From positions 1-26,488 of the forward strand of contig JAEWBS010000095.1 of NCBI GenBank assembly GCA_023391005.1: a stretch of DNA of 26,488 bases. The letters run 5' to 3'. A program made the position numbers and the translations under genes. Below are positions 16,220-24,188 of the stretch, in pieces; position 1 is the stretch's first letter; the number at the start of each line of letters is the position of its first letter. Below the pieces are notes generated by a model, which was not told the DNA's origin, did not search any database, and saw nothing but the letters and a program-made list of their open reading frames with translations. The stretch comes from Bacillota bacterium. GTDB lineage: Bacteria > Bacillota > Clostridia > Oscillospirales > Ruminococcaceae.

Positions 16220-16322
16220 CAAATGCTTTGGTCTTCAAACTTTGAAAGGTCTAATTAGATCTTTCAAAGTTTGAAGACTTTTTCTTTCCCCAAAAACCTT
16301 TATTTATTGGCTTTAGGGTTTT
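16220..16322 (+). repeat. Direct repeat R1 with strong intrinsic terminator
   Basis: This segment is homologous over about 100 bases to R2 at 25854-25956: both have AAATGCTTTGGTCTTCAAA, a hairpin, TTTGAAGAC, a T-rich tract and a TTTAT...TTTAGGG tail. The hairpin in R1 (16231-16278) is fully self-complementary: an 18-base-pair perfect stem (GTCTTCAAACTTTGAAAG with its complement), a G-T pair, then TCTAA/TTAGA at the tip. It is followed by TTTTTCTTT, so it is a plus-strand terminator. Unlike R2, no clear tRNA end precedes it, though TAGTTCAAATCCACC at about 16168-16182 looks like a T arm. Confidence 0.8.
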
Positions 16323-16349
16323 GTCACATATCTTCCGGATTTCTTATTT

Positions 16350-16450
16350 TGTCAACAGGTCCAATTTTTGACACGACCGAGAGACGAGCCGGTAATACGC
16401 CCTTTCAGAGCTGGCGCATACCACCAGTTCAACCGGTGGTTTTAATTTCC
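16350..16450. other. Compact array of four hairpins, unidentified structured element
   Basis: Four consecutive inverted repeats can be read: TGTCAA/TTGACA (16350-16373), ACCG/CGGT (16376-16393), TACGCC/GGCGCA with one G-T pair (16396-16418), and a 9-base-pair stem ACCACCAGT/ACCGGTGGT with a three-base loop (16420-16440). On the plus strand the last stem is followed by TTTTAATTT, so it could end plus-strand transcripts. On the minus strand the block lies in the 3' untranslated region of the histidine kinase. It has no protein-coding signal I trust. I have the impression that similar segments recur in Clostridia but cannot name a family. Confidence 0.5.
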
Positions 16451-16525
16451 GTTTGTTTATCGCTTGAGGTTGTTTGCCATGCGGGCCCCGCTGTTTCAAT
16501 AAATGCGGACAGAATATAAGCCGTG

Positions 16526-18001
16526 CTACAACACAAGGCTGATGCAAAAGCGCCCACCTGTGCTCTGGGCATCATAGGGAATCCCCAGCCGCTCCAGGTT
16601 GCGTTTTACAATATAAAGCCCCAAACCGGTTCCGCTCGCCGCTTTGTCGCGGCTGTAGCTGCGGGTGTAAAAGGGCTCGAAAAGTTTTGGCAGCTCCTCC
16701 GATGGAATCGGTTCGGAGTCGTTTTCGATCATAAAGCGGTGCTTTTCCGCCTTCTCCACAAGGGATAGCCTGATCTCTCCGCCCTGAGGCGTATAACGTA
16801 CAGCGTTGGATATCAGGTTGGATAGTACCTGATATAGCATGTCGGGGTTGGTGGTGACTTTGACGGACGGAAGCTTTTGCGTCAGGCGCAGACCCTTTTC
16901 AGTCAACTGGTAGATGTTTTCGGCAATAGCCTGTTCGATCAGATCGTTTAAATGGCATTCGCACAGCTCCGGCTCATCCCCGCTCATATCCGCTCGGGAA
17001 GCCCCCAAAAGCGCTCCTGTCAAATAGGAAAGCTTATCCACCTGATTTTTACATGCCAAAAGATACTTTCCCTTATCCTTATAAATCCCGACATTGTCGA
17101 TCATCCCCTCCAGCATACCACTGAGGGCGGCGACGGGGGTTTTTAATTCGTGGCTGGCACTCTGCAGTATCTCTGTTTTGGAGCGCTCCAGTCGGCTGAC
17201 CTTCTCCATCTCCTTTTGCAGGCTGGCGATGTTTCCGTGCAGGCTGGCGTAGAGTGCGTCCAGATTGGCGGAAAGCTGGCCCAGCTCATCGTTGGTGTGA
17301 AGCCCAGACACCGTATCCGGCGACATTTCCTGCATTTTTAGTGCCGCATCTGAAATTTTCAGTATCGGTTTGGTAATCTGTTTGGCGTAGATTCCGGATA
17401 GAATCAGGCCGATGACAATTGCCGTAGCCAGAACATAGGGCAGCAGCGACAGGATGATACCCCTTGCTTCATCGATTGGCTGCAGCGTAGCGCTCACATA
17501 AATCTGATCTACATATGTCGTTCCTACATAGCCCACCAGTAGCATATTGTCGCCATTCACACCACCCAAAATTCTAATGGTGCTCGCCCTTTCAGCCTGA
17601 TCATCAGCAATATTTTTGCGGACCTGAAATATAACTCTGTCACCACCGGGCGGTCCCAAAGTCGATTCGTCCGAATATATCACGGCGCCGGATTCCCGCA
17701 ACGAGAGAAATGGCGAGGAAATGGCGGGAATCAGCATCTCCTCCTCATCAAAGGACAGGACGGTGACATTGTTTTGTTTTGAGAAATCTGCGATCAGAGC
17801 CGCGCATGCCTCCTCATCTTTCGCGTATTTGAGGCTATGCGCTACGGTATCCACATTCTGCCTCAGATTCAGCCTTTTCTGTTTAAGGTAATAGGAAGGC
17901 AGAAGGAAATACATGACCGCGAAGGAGATCAAAACCACGATCAGGATGAGCAGGATGGAAAACAGAAAGGTTTTCCGCACAATCCCTTTTTTAAACAGCA
18001 T
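16526..18001 (-). CDS. Sensor histidine kinase
   Basis: This 491-residue membrane kinase is the probable partner of the response regulator just upstream. Membrane helices lie at about 10-35 and 181-205 and enclose an extracellular sensor region of about 145 residues. A HAMP linker follows (KQITKPILKISDAALKM), then a dimerisation helix with phospho-acceptor His284 in SASHELKTPVAALSG, and the ATPase domain with N box LISNAVRYTPQGG and G boxes ending GTGLGLYIVKRNLERLG. It starts six bases after the regulator stop with a G-rich ribosome site. It is the last gene of the eight-gene minus-strand operon. The extracellular domain has no signature I recognise, so the signal is unknown. Confidence 0.93.
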   Translation of the reverse strand: MLFKKGIVRKTFLFSILLILIVVLISFAVMYFLLPSYYLKQKRLNLRQNVDTVAHSLKYAKDEEACAALIADFSKQNNVTVLSFDEEEMLIPAISSPFLSLRESGAVIYSDESTLGPPGGDRVIFQVRKNIADDQAERASTIRILGGVNGDNMLLVGYVGTTYVDQIYVSATLQPIDEARGIILSLLPYVLATAIVIGLILSGIYAKQITKPILKISDAALKMQEMSPDTVSGLHTNDELGQLSANLDALYASLHGNIASLQKEMEKVSRLERSKTEILQSASHELKTPVAALSGMLEGMIDNVGIYKDKGKYLLACKNQVDKLSYLTGALLGASRADMSGDEPELCECHLNDLIEQAIAENIYQLTEKGLRLTQKLPSVKVTTNPDMLYQVLSNLISNAVRYTPQGGEIRLSLVEKAEKHRFMIENDSEPIPSEELPKLFEPFYTRSYSRDKAASGTGLGLYIVKRNLERLGIPYDAQSTGGRFCISLVL

Positions 18002-18007
18002 GCCCGC

Positions 18008-18679
18008 TCACTCCCCCCCGAATTTGTACCCCACGCCGATGATGGTGGAAATCACATGGGTTTTCAATTTTTTACGCAGGTTTTTAATGTGGACATCCAC
18101 CACCCGTTCATCGCCGAAGTAGTCGTATCCCCATGCATGGTTGAGAAGCTGCTGGCGGCTGAGCGCTTTCCCGGCGTTTTGCATCAGTGTGCCCATCAGT
18201 TCAAACTCCCGCAGCGTCAAGCCGAGCTTTCTTCCGGCCTCCCATGCTTCGAAGCTGTCGTAGTTGAGGGTGATGTCGCCATACCGCAGCATTTTGTCTC
18301 CGGCGCCCCCGCGGCGCAGCAGGGCCTGCACCCGCCGGACCAGCACTTTTGGGGAAAAGGGCTTGGCGACATAATCGTCGGCCAGCTCGTCAAAGCTCAT
18401 GAGCTGGGTGGCTTCATCACCGAGCGCGGTGAGCATGACAACCGGTTTTTCCCTGTGCTTTTCCATTCTCCGAATCGCTTTCAAAAGCGCCAGACCGCTT
18501 ACTTCCGGCAGCATGATGTCGAGGATAAAAAGGTCTATATCGGCGCGCTGCCGGATCAGCCGAAGGGCGTCGCCGCCGTGGGCGGAGGACAGCACGATAT
18601 ACCCGGCCTCTTTCATGTATTCGGAAACAACTTCATTGATGTTACAGTCATCCTCCACAATATGAACAGTCTGCGGCAC
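18008..18679 (-). CDS. OmpR-family response regulator
   Basis: This 223-residue DNA-binding regulator likely controls the transporter operon. I choose the GTG at 18679 because AAGGAGGA precedes it by a few bases; the frame is open to an ATG 33 bases further up, which lacks a ribosome site. The receiver has acidic pair Asp10-Asp11, phospho-acceptor Asp54 in FILDIMLPEVSG, Thr84 and Lys106 in DDYVAKPF. The C-terminal winged helix has LTLREFELMGTLMQNAGKAL, LLNHAWGYDYFGDERVVDVH and IKNLRKKL, ending in GVGYKF, typical of the OmpR/PhoB class. This class binds direct repeats about 11 bases apart, as seen upstream of the first gene of the operon. Confidence 0.95.
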   Translation of the reverse strand: MPQTVHIVEDDCNINEVVSEYMKEAGYIVLSSAHGGDALRLIRQRADIDLFILDIMLPEVSGLALLKAIRRMEKHREKPVVMLTALGDEATQLMSFDELADDYVAKPFSPKVLVRRVQALLRRGGAGDKMLRYGDITLNYDSFEAWEAGRKLGLTLREFELMGTLMQNAGKALSRQQLLNHAWGYDYFGDERVVDVHIKNLRKKLKTHVISTIIGVGYKFGGE

Positions 18680-18707
18680 AGGCTTTCCTCCTTCGTTTTT
18701 ATTACCG

Positions 18708-18736
18708 ATCATAACAGATAATCAAATCCGTGTCCA
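18708..18736 (-). promoter_or_regulatory. Internal promoter for the two-component genes
   Basis: On the minus strand TGGACA (18736-18731) and TATGAT (18713-18708) are separated by exactly 17 bases, each one mismatch from consensus. The -10 box is about 30 bases before the regulator GTG and the promoter starts right at the end of the ATPase gene. It would give the regulator and kinase a basal level independent of the main operon promoter. Confidence 0.6.
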
Positions 18737-18737
18737 C

Positions 18738-19844
18738 TCAGGCGATCAGCGTTCCGGAGTCCTTCCGGAACAGGTGAATTTTCTCGGGCGGAAAATGAAC
18801 GCCGCAGTTTTTCGCAAGCCCCCGGCTGACGGATGTTTCCATCCGTGCGATGATATTTGTTCCCGAGCAATTCAGGTGGAGAATTGTATCTGCCCCTCGC
18901 ATTTCGGAGATTTCGCGTATTGCCGGTATACAGTGGATGTGCGTCGCTTCATTGATCGGAACGCAGGCGATATGCTCTGGGCGAATGCCCAGCACCACCT
19001 CCCGGTCGGCATATCCGGCTTTTAGAAGCGCAGCGCTCTTTTCCGGCGGCAAAGGCAGGCGCTGCTTTGCGAAGGCAAGCAGGGCGGTGTCTCCCGGCTT
19101 TTCCACCACAGCCTGGATAAAATTCATTTTTGGGGAACCGATGAAGCCCGCCACAAATTGGTTCGCAGGATTGCTATAGACCGCGTCGGGCGTGTCGGCC
19201 TGCTGGACGACGCCGTCCTTCATCACAACGATTTTCGTCCCCAGCGTCATGGCCTCGGTCTGGTCGTGTGTGACATAAATGAAGGTGGTGGCCAGCCGCC
19301 GGTAGAGGCCGATAAGCTCGGTTCGTATCTGGTCGCGCAGGGCGGCGTCCAGATTCGAAAGCGGCTCATCCAGCAAAAAGACGTTGGGGTTTCGCACAAT
19401 GGCCCGCCCCATCGCCACCCGCTGGCGCTGACCGCCGGAGAGCGCCTTCGGCTTGCGCGCCAGCAGATGGTCGATTTCCAGCATGCGGGCGGTTTCCATG
19501 ATCCGCTGTTTGATCTCCGCCTTGGGTACTTTTCGCAGCTTGAGCCCAAAGGCGATGTTGTCGTAAACGCTCATGTGGGGGTACAGCGCGTAATTCTGGA
19601 ATACCATGGCCATATCCCGGTCCTTGGGCAGGGTGTCGTTGATCCGCCGCCCGTTCATAAACAGGTCGCCCTTAGTGATCTCCTCAAGCCCGGCGATCAT
19701 CCGCAGGGTCGTCGTCTTTCCACAGCCGGATGGCCCGACGAAGACGATAAATTCCCCCTCGCTGATTTCCAGATTGAGATTGTCAACGGCGGTCACACCG
19801 CCCGGATAGATTTTGGATAGGTTGTGTAGACTTATATTTGCCAT
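18738..19844 (-). CDS. ABC transporter ATP-binding protein, UgpC/MsmX type
   Basis: The 368-residue ATPase belongs to the CUT1 carbohydrate importer class. It has Walker A GPSGCGKTT (37-45), Q loop VFQNYALYPHMSVYDNI, signature LSGGQRQRVAMGRA (135-148), Walker B VFLLDEPLSNLD (from about 155), H loop YVTHDQTEAMTLG, and a C-terminal TOBE/OB regulatory domain of about 130 residues (VVLGIRPEHIACV). It should power the two MalF/MalG-type permeases encoded upstream. It overlaps the MacB-like permease gene by 13 bases and is the only ATPase in the operon, so whether it also serves that permease is an open question. MacB-type ATPases lack the TOBE domain. Confidence 0.95.
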   Translation of the reverse strand: MANISLHNLSKIYPGGVTAVDNLNLEISEGEFIVFVGPSGCGKTTTLRMIAGLEEITKGDLFMNGRRINDTLPKDRDMAMVFQNYALYPHMSVYDNIAFGLKLRKVPKAEIKQRIMETARMLEIDHLLARKPKALSGGQRQRVAMGRAIVRNPNVFLLDEPLSNLDAALRDQIRTELIGLYRRLATTFIYVTHDQTEAMTLGTKIVVMKDGVVQQADTPDAVYSNPANQFVAGFIGSPKMNFIQAVVEKPGDTALLAFAKQRLPLPPEKSAALLKAGYADREVVLGIRPEHIACVPINEATHIHCIPAIREISEMRGADTILHLNCSGTNIIARMETSVSRGLAKNCGVHFPPEKIHLFRKDSGTLIA

Positions 19845-20953
19845 AGAGCGCCAATGCCTCCGCTTTTGATTTCATTTTCAGGCCCCGTTGTGGTACGCCG
19901 GCGGCAAAAAGACCCGATCAGGCTCAGAATAATCCCGGCGATGCATGCCGCGAATATGGTCAAACAGAGAGGCTGCGCATCCCGCAGCCAGACAAGCTTG
20001 TGGCCAAAATCCCCGGCGGTTAGCTCCCCGGTGATCCATATGAGCGACTGCCAGGCCAGGCAGATTTCCAGCACTTGCAGGGATAGCCGCAGCATCGCCG
20101 CGATTGCACCCACCAAGAGAAGCGCGCCGCTTGCGGTTTTCAGGAAGTCCGTTTTGTAGCGGGAAACCAGTTCCCAAAAATAAAGCTCGCCAAGCTTTGT
20201 GCGGTAGAAGCAAAGTCTGCTGAGCAGCTTGTGTCCTGCCCGGTTCACCAATACCAGCAGCAGGGCGAACAGCGCTGCCTTCCAGGCTACGGTGAAGCAT
20301 TTGCCGAACGCGTCGGCGGACTTTGAAAGATTGATGAATTCATAGTTGTTCTCGTGAATACCGATGCGCTTCAGGGCGTTTTTGGCGTATGCTTCGGTGA
20401 CCCTGTCATCCATCAAAACGATGATGGCCTCCGCCTGCCCGCCCGCCACGCCGGCAGGGATATAGATGTTGGTATTCTGCGTATCGCCATCCTGAATAAC
20501 GCCGGTGACAGTCCAGCTTTCGCCGTCCAGCTTAAGCGTTTTACCTGTAATCCCGACGCTGCCGAAAATCTGGAAAGCGGCCGTTTCGTTGAGGACAGCG
20601 TGCCTGTTCTTCGCGTCCATGGCGGCTGCGGTGAAGAAGCCGCCGTTTAGATGGACATAGTTGAGCATTCCGGCATAATACGAATTGGTTCCCACCACGG
20701 TCACGGTATGCCTTTGATTGACCGCCTGCACTGTACCGGGCCTGCGGATCTCATAGGTCAGCAGGAATTCTTCCTCCGCGAATTCCTCCAGTCGTTCCGG
20801 GTTAATCCCCGGAGCGCCGGAACCGAGCGGAGAAACCATCAGGCGGTTTTCGTAGCCCTGTTGTCCGGCCAGAGCGGATAGGACGAACAAAGAGAGGAGA
20901 AATGCGGCCAATGCAAAGCAAAGCATTTTACTTTTCAAAAAAATCCCCCACAT
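19832..20953 (-). CDS. MacB-like ABC permease without fused or dedicated ATPase
   Basis: The product (373 residues from the ATG at 20953) has the four-helix plan of MacB/FtsX-type permeases: one N-terminal helix (CFALAAFLLSLFVLSALAG), an extracytoplasmic domain of about 230 residues resembling the MacB periplasmic core (VVGTNSYYAGMLNYVHLNGG, KNRHAVLNETAAFQIFG, LDGESWTVTGVIQDGDTQN), then three helices near the C-terminus. The start is uncertain: ATG 20953 gives a basic KSK leader and overlaps the adaptor gene by 26 bases; ATG 20926 lies just after the adaptor stop. Frame is open further upstream but that part is the adaptor gene. With the adjacent HlyD-type gene it resembles the MacA/MacB-like pairs known in Streptococcus. 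The cargo is unknown. Confidence 0.72.
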   Translation of the reverse strand: MWGIFLKSKMLCFALAAFLLSLFVLSALAGQQGYENRLMVSPLGSGAPGINPERLEEFAEEEFLLTYEIRRPGTVQAVNQRHTVTVVGTNSYYAGMLNYVHLNGGFFTAAAMDAKNRHAVLNETAAFQIFGSVGITGKTLKLDGESWTVTGVIQDGDTQNTNIYIPAGVAGGQAEAIIVLMDDRVTEAYAKNALKRIGIHENNYEFINLSKSADAFGKCFTVAWKAALFALLLVLVNRAGHKLLSRLCFYRTKLGELYFWELVSRYKTDFLKTASGALLLVGAIAAMLRLSLQVLEICLAWQSLIWITGELTAGDFGHKLVWLRDAQPLCLTIFAACIAGIILSLIGSFCRRRTTTGPENEIKSGGIGALWQI

Positions 20954-22391
20954 TCGATAGCACAACCACATCGCCCGCCGTGGCAGGCTTGTCGCTGATG
21001 AGCATAATGGGTTCAAAGAAGGTGATCCCCCGCACGATGACCGTATTCTTGGCGTCCGAGTCCCCGATGTAAACGTCCAGCCGTTCCAGATAATATTCCT
21101 GCCCCATAATGCCATTTCGGCGTTTTACCTGATTGATGAAATAGCCGTTATTGTCCTGATTCAGCGCTCCGTTGGGAATCAGGGTATAGGTGGTTTCGCT
21201 GGTTTTCTCAAAGGTCATGTCAAAGGTCTCGCCGGCGGTGACGGCGGGGTCGGTCAGCGCGATGGTGACGGTTTTATTCTGAGCGGTGGGGGTGATCTTG
21301 GTTACGGTTCCCTCCACCACATGGGAGGAATTGGAGAGCGCCACGGTGTCTCCCGGCAGTACAAAGTTGTTTTGCAGCGATACGCTGCACTTCACCTCAA
21401 AGGTTCCGCCTGCCCCGACAGATGCGATCAGCTGCTCTGCCCGGATGGTTTCTCCCTTCACAGCGGCAAGGGAGATCACGGTGCCGTCTGCGGGGGCCGT
21501 GACGGCTGCGTGGGTTTCAAAGTCTGCCAGCGCTTTTTTGTAGGGTTCTTCCTGAATAGCAAGGCCGCTCAGCTCAATATTCTTTGCTTGCAGCTGGAGC
21601 TGCAACGCTGCGATATCCGCTTCGTAGTCCAGCAGTTTGGATTTCTGCTCTTCCAACATCTTTTTTGCCTGATCTTCCAGCGCCTCCTGCTTCAGATACA
21701 GCGCTTGCAGCGCATATTGGGCCTTATCCACATCCAGCTCCGAGGCTTCGCCCGCTTCCTCACGTTCACGCACGGCCTCTACTTCGGCGCGGGCGCGGCG
21801 GATGTCAATAGCGATAGCGTCCAGCTCATAGGTGGATACGGTGCCTTCCTCATCGGTTTCGTCGCTGAGATTTTCCATGTAGCGGTTCTGTTTTTCCAGA
21901 TTCAGTTTGATACTCTCGATATCGATATAGAGCTTGCTGCGGCTGTTCTGTATTTCCCGCAGCTTGCGCTCGACCTCATCCTTATCAAAGCTGAGGCGGT
22001 AGAGCGCCTGCCCCTTGGTGACGGCGTCGCCCTCTTTTACCAGAACTTCCTCGACAACGCCGCCCACTGCGGCGTACAGGTTCTCCACCTCCGACCAGTC
22101 GGCGATGCCGGAGCTGGTTTCCAGCTTGCTCAAGCGGCCATTTTCCGGCTTGACCGCCGTGATAACCGGCCGGTTGTAGCCATAGATGGTTCGGGAGAAG
22201 AAGATCAGCACCAGCAGGACGGCCAGAAACACAGCGCCGATAATTTTCTTGTAGTCCCGCTTCGTTACGGCAGGGGAGCCGTGAACCGCCGCCAGTTCGC
22301 CCGATGGGGGCAACACCGGCACACCGCGCTTTACCACACGGTATCGAACCGGCATCCGGGAACTTTGTGTGGTTTGAGTTTTTTGTTCCAT
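20928..22391 (-). CDS. HlyD/MacA-type membrane fusion (adaptor) protein
   Basis: The 487-residue product has a cytoplasmic N-terminal tail of about 47 residues, one membrane helix (KIIGAVFLAVLLVLIFFS, about 49-66) and a long extracytoplasmic part. The split lipoyl/barrel-sandwich halves are visible as YAAVGGVVEEVLVKEGDAVT with KGQALYRLSF (about 107-134), and VTAPADGTVISLAAVKGETI. Between them is a charged helical hairpin of about 150 residues. The beta-barrel and membrane-proximal regions follow. Such adaptors extend a MacB-like permease across the cell envelope. It starts one base after the second sugar permease stop and its end overlaps the MacB-like gene, so it is firmly inside the operon. 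Confidence 0.87.
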   Translation of the reverse strand: MEQKTQTTQSSRMPVRYRVVKRGVPVLPPSGELAAVHGSPAVTKRDYKKIIGAVFLAVLLVLIFFSRTIYGYNRPVITAVKPENGRLSKLETSSGIADWSEVENLYAAVGGVVEEVLVKEGDAVTKGQALYRLSFDKDEVERKLREIQNSRSKLYIDIESIKLNLEKQNRYMENLSDETDEEGTVSTYELDAIAIDIRRARAEVEAVREREEAGEASELDVDKAQYALQALYLKQEALEDQAKKMLEEQKSKLLDYEADIAALQLQLQAKNIELSGLAIQEEPYKKALADFETHAAVTAPADGTVISLAAVKGETIRAEQLIASVGAGGTFEVKCSVSLQNNFVLPGDTVALSNSSHVVEGTVTKITPTAQNKTVTIALTDPAVTAGETFDMTFEKTSETTYTLIPNGALNQDNNGYFINQVKRRNGIMGQEYYLERLDVYIGDSDAKNTVIVRGITFFEPIMLISDKPATAGDVVVLSNVGDFFEK

Positions 22392-22392
22392 G

Positions 22393-23259
22393 TCACTTCA
22401 CTCCCGAAAGCTCGATTCCCTTTTCCAGATCCTTTTGACCCAGCATCAAAAACCAGAAGGGCAAAAACATATACACGCAGGAAGCCGCGTACACAAGTCC
22501 CATCCGCCCCTCGGCAATTCGGGACAGGTAGACCGAGAGCGGCTCCCGGGCATAGTCGTCGATGAAGACAACCGCCTGCTCCACCAGATTCCAGTATTCG
22601 ATGAAGGTGAGCATCATCAGCGCCGCCATTGAGGACTTCATCTGTGGCACAATGATCTGCCAGAAGATGTACCAGTTGCCCGCGCCATCCATCCGGGCGG
22701 CCTCAAAGTAGGCGGGCGGGATCACTTTCATGCTCTGCCGCATCAGGAACACCCCGAAGGGCGAGAATATACCCGGAAGGATGATGGCGAGATAGCTATC
22801 CTTTAGCCCCAGCGTGTCCGCGATGATATAGTTCGGCACCAGCACGGCCTGTAAGGGCATCAGCATCACCACAATATAGACGGTAAACACCGTCTCCTTA
22901 TACTGCCATTCCCAGATGGTAAAGCCGTAGGCCGTCAGCAACGAGATTATCAGGCTGCCCAACATCACCGGCAGCGCCAGTTTGATGGAATTGGTCAGCA
23001 GTATCAGGAAGGAGGGCTGGTTGAGAAGCACCTCGAAATATTGCCAAAAGCCTGCCTGCTCCGGGATCAGACTGATCCGCTGGAATTTCTCGGTGATGCC
23101 GGCCGCCAAATCAAAGGTGGTCAGCGTGGATGTGTAATTCTGCGCAATCTCCGCCTCGCTCATAAAGGAGTTGGTCAGCGTGACGATCAGCGGCAGAAGG
23201 AAGAATAATCCAATGAAAAACAGGGTTGGCGTGATGATTTTTTCCGTGCGCTTTCTCAT
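22393..23259 (-). CDS. Carbohydrate ABC transporter permease, MalG type
   Basis: This 288-residue membrane subunit is of the CUT1 class with six predicted helices; the first is TPTLFFIGLFFLLPLIVTL. The conserved MalG blocks are present: PNYIIADTLGLKDSYLAIIL, PGIFSPFGVFLMRQSMKVIP, the EAA loop YFEAARMDGAGNWYIFWQII, and LMMLTFIEYWNLVEQAVVFI. The loop between helices 1 and 2 is long, about 60 residues. It overlaps the first permease by four bases (ATGA) and forms the other half of the channel. The substrate is unknown. Confidence 0.94.
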   Translation of the reverse strand: MRKRTEKIITPTLFFIGLFFLLPLIVTLTNSFMSEAEIAQNYTSTLTTFDLAAGITEKFQRISLIPEQAGFWQYFEVLLNQPSFLILLTNSIKLALPVMLGSLIISLLTAYGFTIWEWQYKETVFTVYIVVMLMPLQAVLVPNYIIADTLGLKDSYLAIILPGIFSPFGVFLMRQSMKVIPPAYFEAARMDGAGNWYIFWQIIVPQMKSSMAALMMLTFIEYWNLVEQAVVFIDDYAREPLSVYLSRIAEGRMGLVYAASCVYMFLPFWFLMLGQKDLEKGIELSGVK

Positions 23260-24188
23260 CGCGACGCCCGCCTTTCCATTCGAAGAAGTGTTTGGGTCAA
23301 CAGCGCGATCAGCACCACAAGCACGGTGGTGGCGGTGGTCAATCGCGGATAATTGAGGGACTGGAACATGTTGTTCATGAAATGCTGGAGGGTATAGATG
23401 CTCTCATGCGGGTAGCTGCCGGTGATCAGATAAATCTCCTTGAATACCTTGAAGGAATTGATGATAGACATGATCAGCACCAGCACCGAGGTGGCGGCGA
23501 GATGGGGCAGAGTGATATGCCGGAATACTCCCCAGGGCTTCGCGCCGTCCATCCACGCGGCCTCGTAGTAATCCTTTGGTATGCTGCTGAGGCCCGACAG
23601 ATAGAGCACCATGTTATAGCCGAGATTCTTCCAGATGAAGATAAGCACCATAACGAAAAGCGCCAGTGAAGAATCCAGCCAGTTGATCTTGGCGATTCCC
23701 ATGCCGTTGAGCTGGCCGTTGAGGGCGCCGTCGTAGGCGAACAGGGATTTCCAGAAGGACACCGTCGAGCCGGAGGGAATGACCAGCGGCGTCAGAAAGA
23801 TCAGCGAGAAGAGCTCCCGGTGGCGGCGCAGCTTGCTGATGAGCATGGCGATGCCAAGCGACAAAGCCATATTGAGCGGCACTGAAATGCCGATAAACCG
23901 CAGGGTGTTCCAAAACCCCGTGAGATACGCTTTGTTCTCAAAAAGGTTCAGGAAGTTTTTTAGTCCCACAAAGGCGCCGTTCACCGGTTTATCCACAAAA
24001 GCATAGCCCAAAGAGATAAAGAATGGCCAGATGTAGAAGATGACAAAGCCCAGCAGCCCCGGTGCGAGAAAAATCAGTCCGGTATGGCTGAGCAGCGGAT
24101 TTCTCCGCGCCACGGCCATTTTGAGTCTGCGTGTCAGGCTATTATTATTCCGGGGAGTGAGCCGTTTTATCATGTTTCCCTTACTCAT
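23256..24188 (-). CDS. Carbohydrate ABC transporter permease, MalF/UgpA type
   Basis: This 310-residue CUT1 permease has a basic N-terminal tail, a first helix GLIFLAPGLLGFVIFYIWPF and five more helices. LMFIWKNLGYNMVLYLSGLS-like and the EAA loop YYEAAWMDGAKPWGVFRHIT, then LPHLAATSVL, are typical of UgpA/MalF-type proteins. The ATG at 24188 overlaps the binding-protein stop by eight bases; an alternative ATG at 24173 has a better placed AAGGG. It pairs with the downstream MalG-type subunit. Confidence 0.94.
   Translation of the reverse strand: MSKGNMIKRLTPRNNNSLTRRLKMAVARRNPLLSHTGLIFLAPGLLGFVIFYIWPFFISLGYAFVDKPVNGAFVGLKNFLNLFENKAYLTGFWNTLRFIGISVPLNMALSLGIAMLISKLRRHRELFSLIFLTPLVIPSGSTVSFWKSLFAYDGALNGQLNGMGIAKINWLDSSLALFVMVLIFIWKNLGYNMVLYLSGLSSIPKDYYEAAWMDGAKPWGVFRHITLPHLAATSVLVLIMSIINSFKVFKEIYLITGSYPHESIYTLQHFMNNMFQSLNYPRLTTATTVLVVLIALLTQTLLRMERRASR

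Noticed and set aside
16344..16547. Minus-strand open frame of 67 codons
   Set aside because: It runs through the hairpin array and the end of the kinase gene; the frame follows from the structured DNA and has no ribosome site.
17837..18721. Plus-strand open frame of 294 codons
   Set aside because: It is antisense to the kinase start and the whole regulator gene, both clearly real.
21321..22565. Plus-strand open frame of 414 codons
   Set aside because: It lies antisense to the adaptor and permease genes, is rich in His, Gln and Phe runs, and has no family motif or ribosome site.
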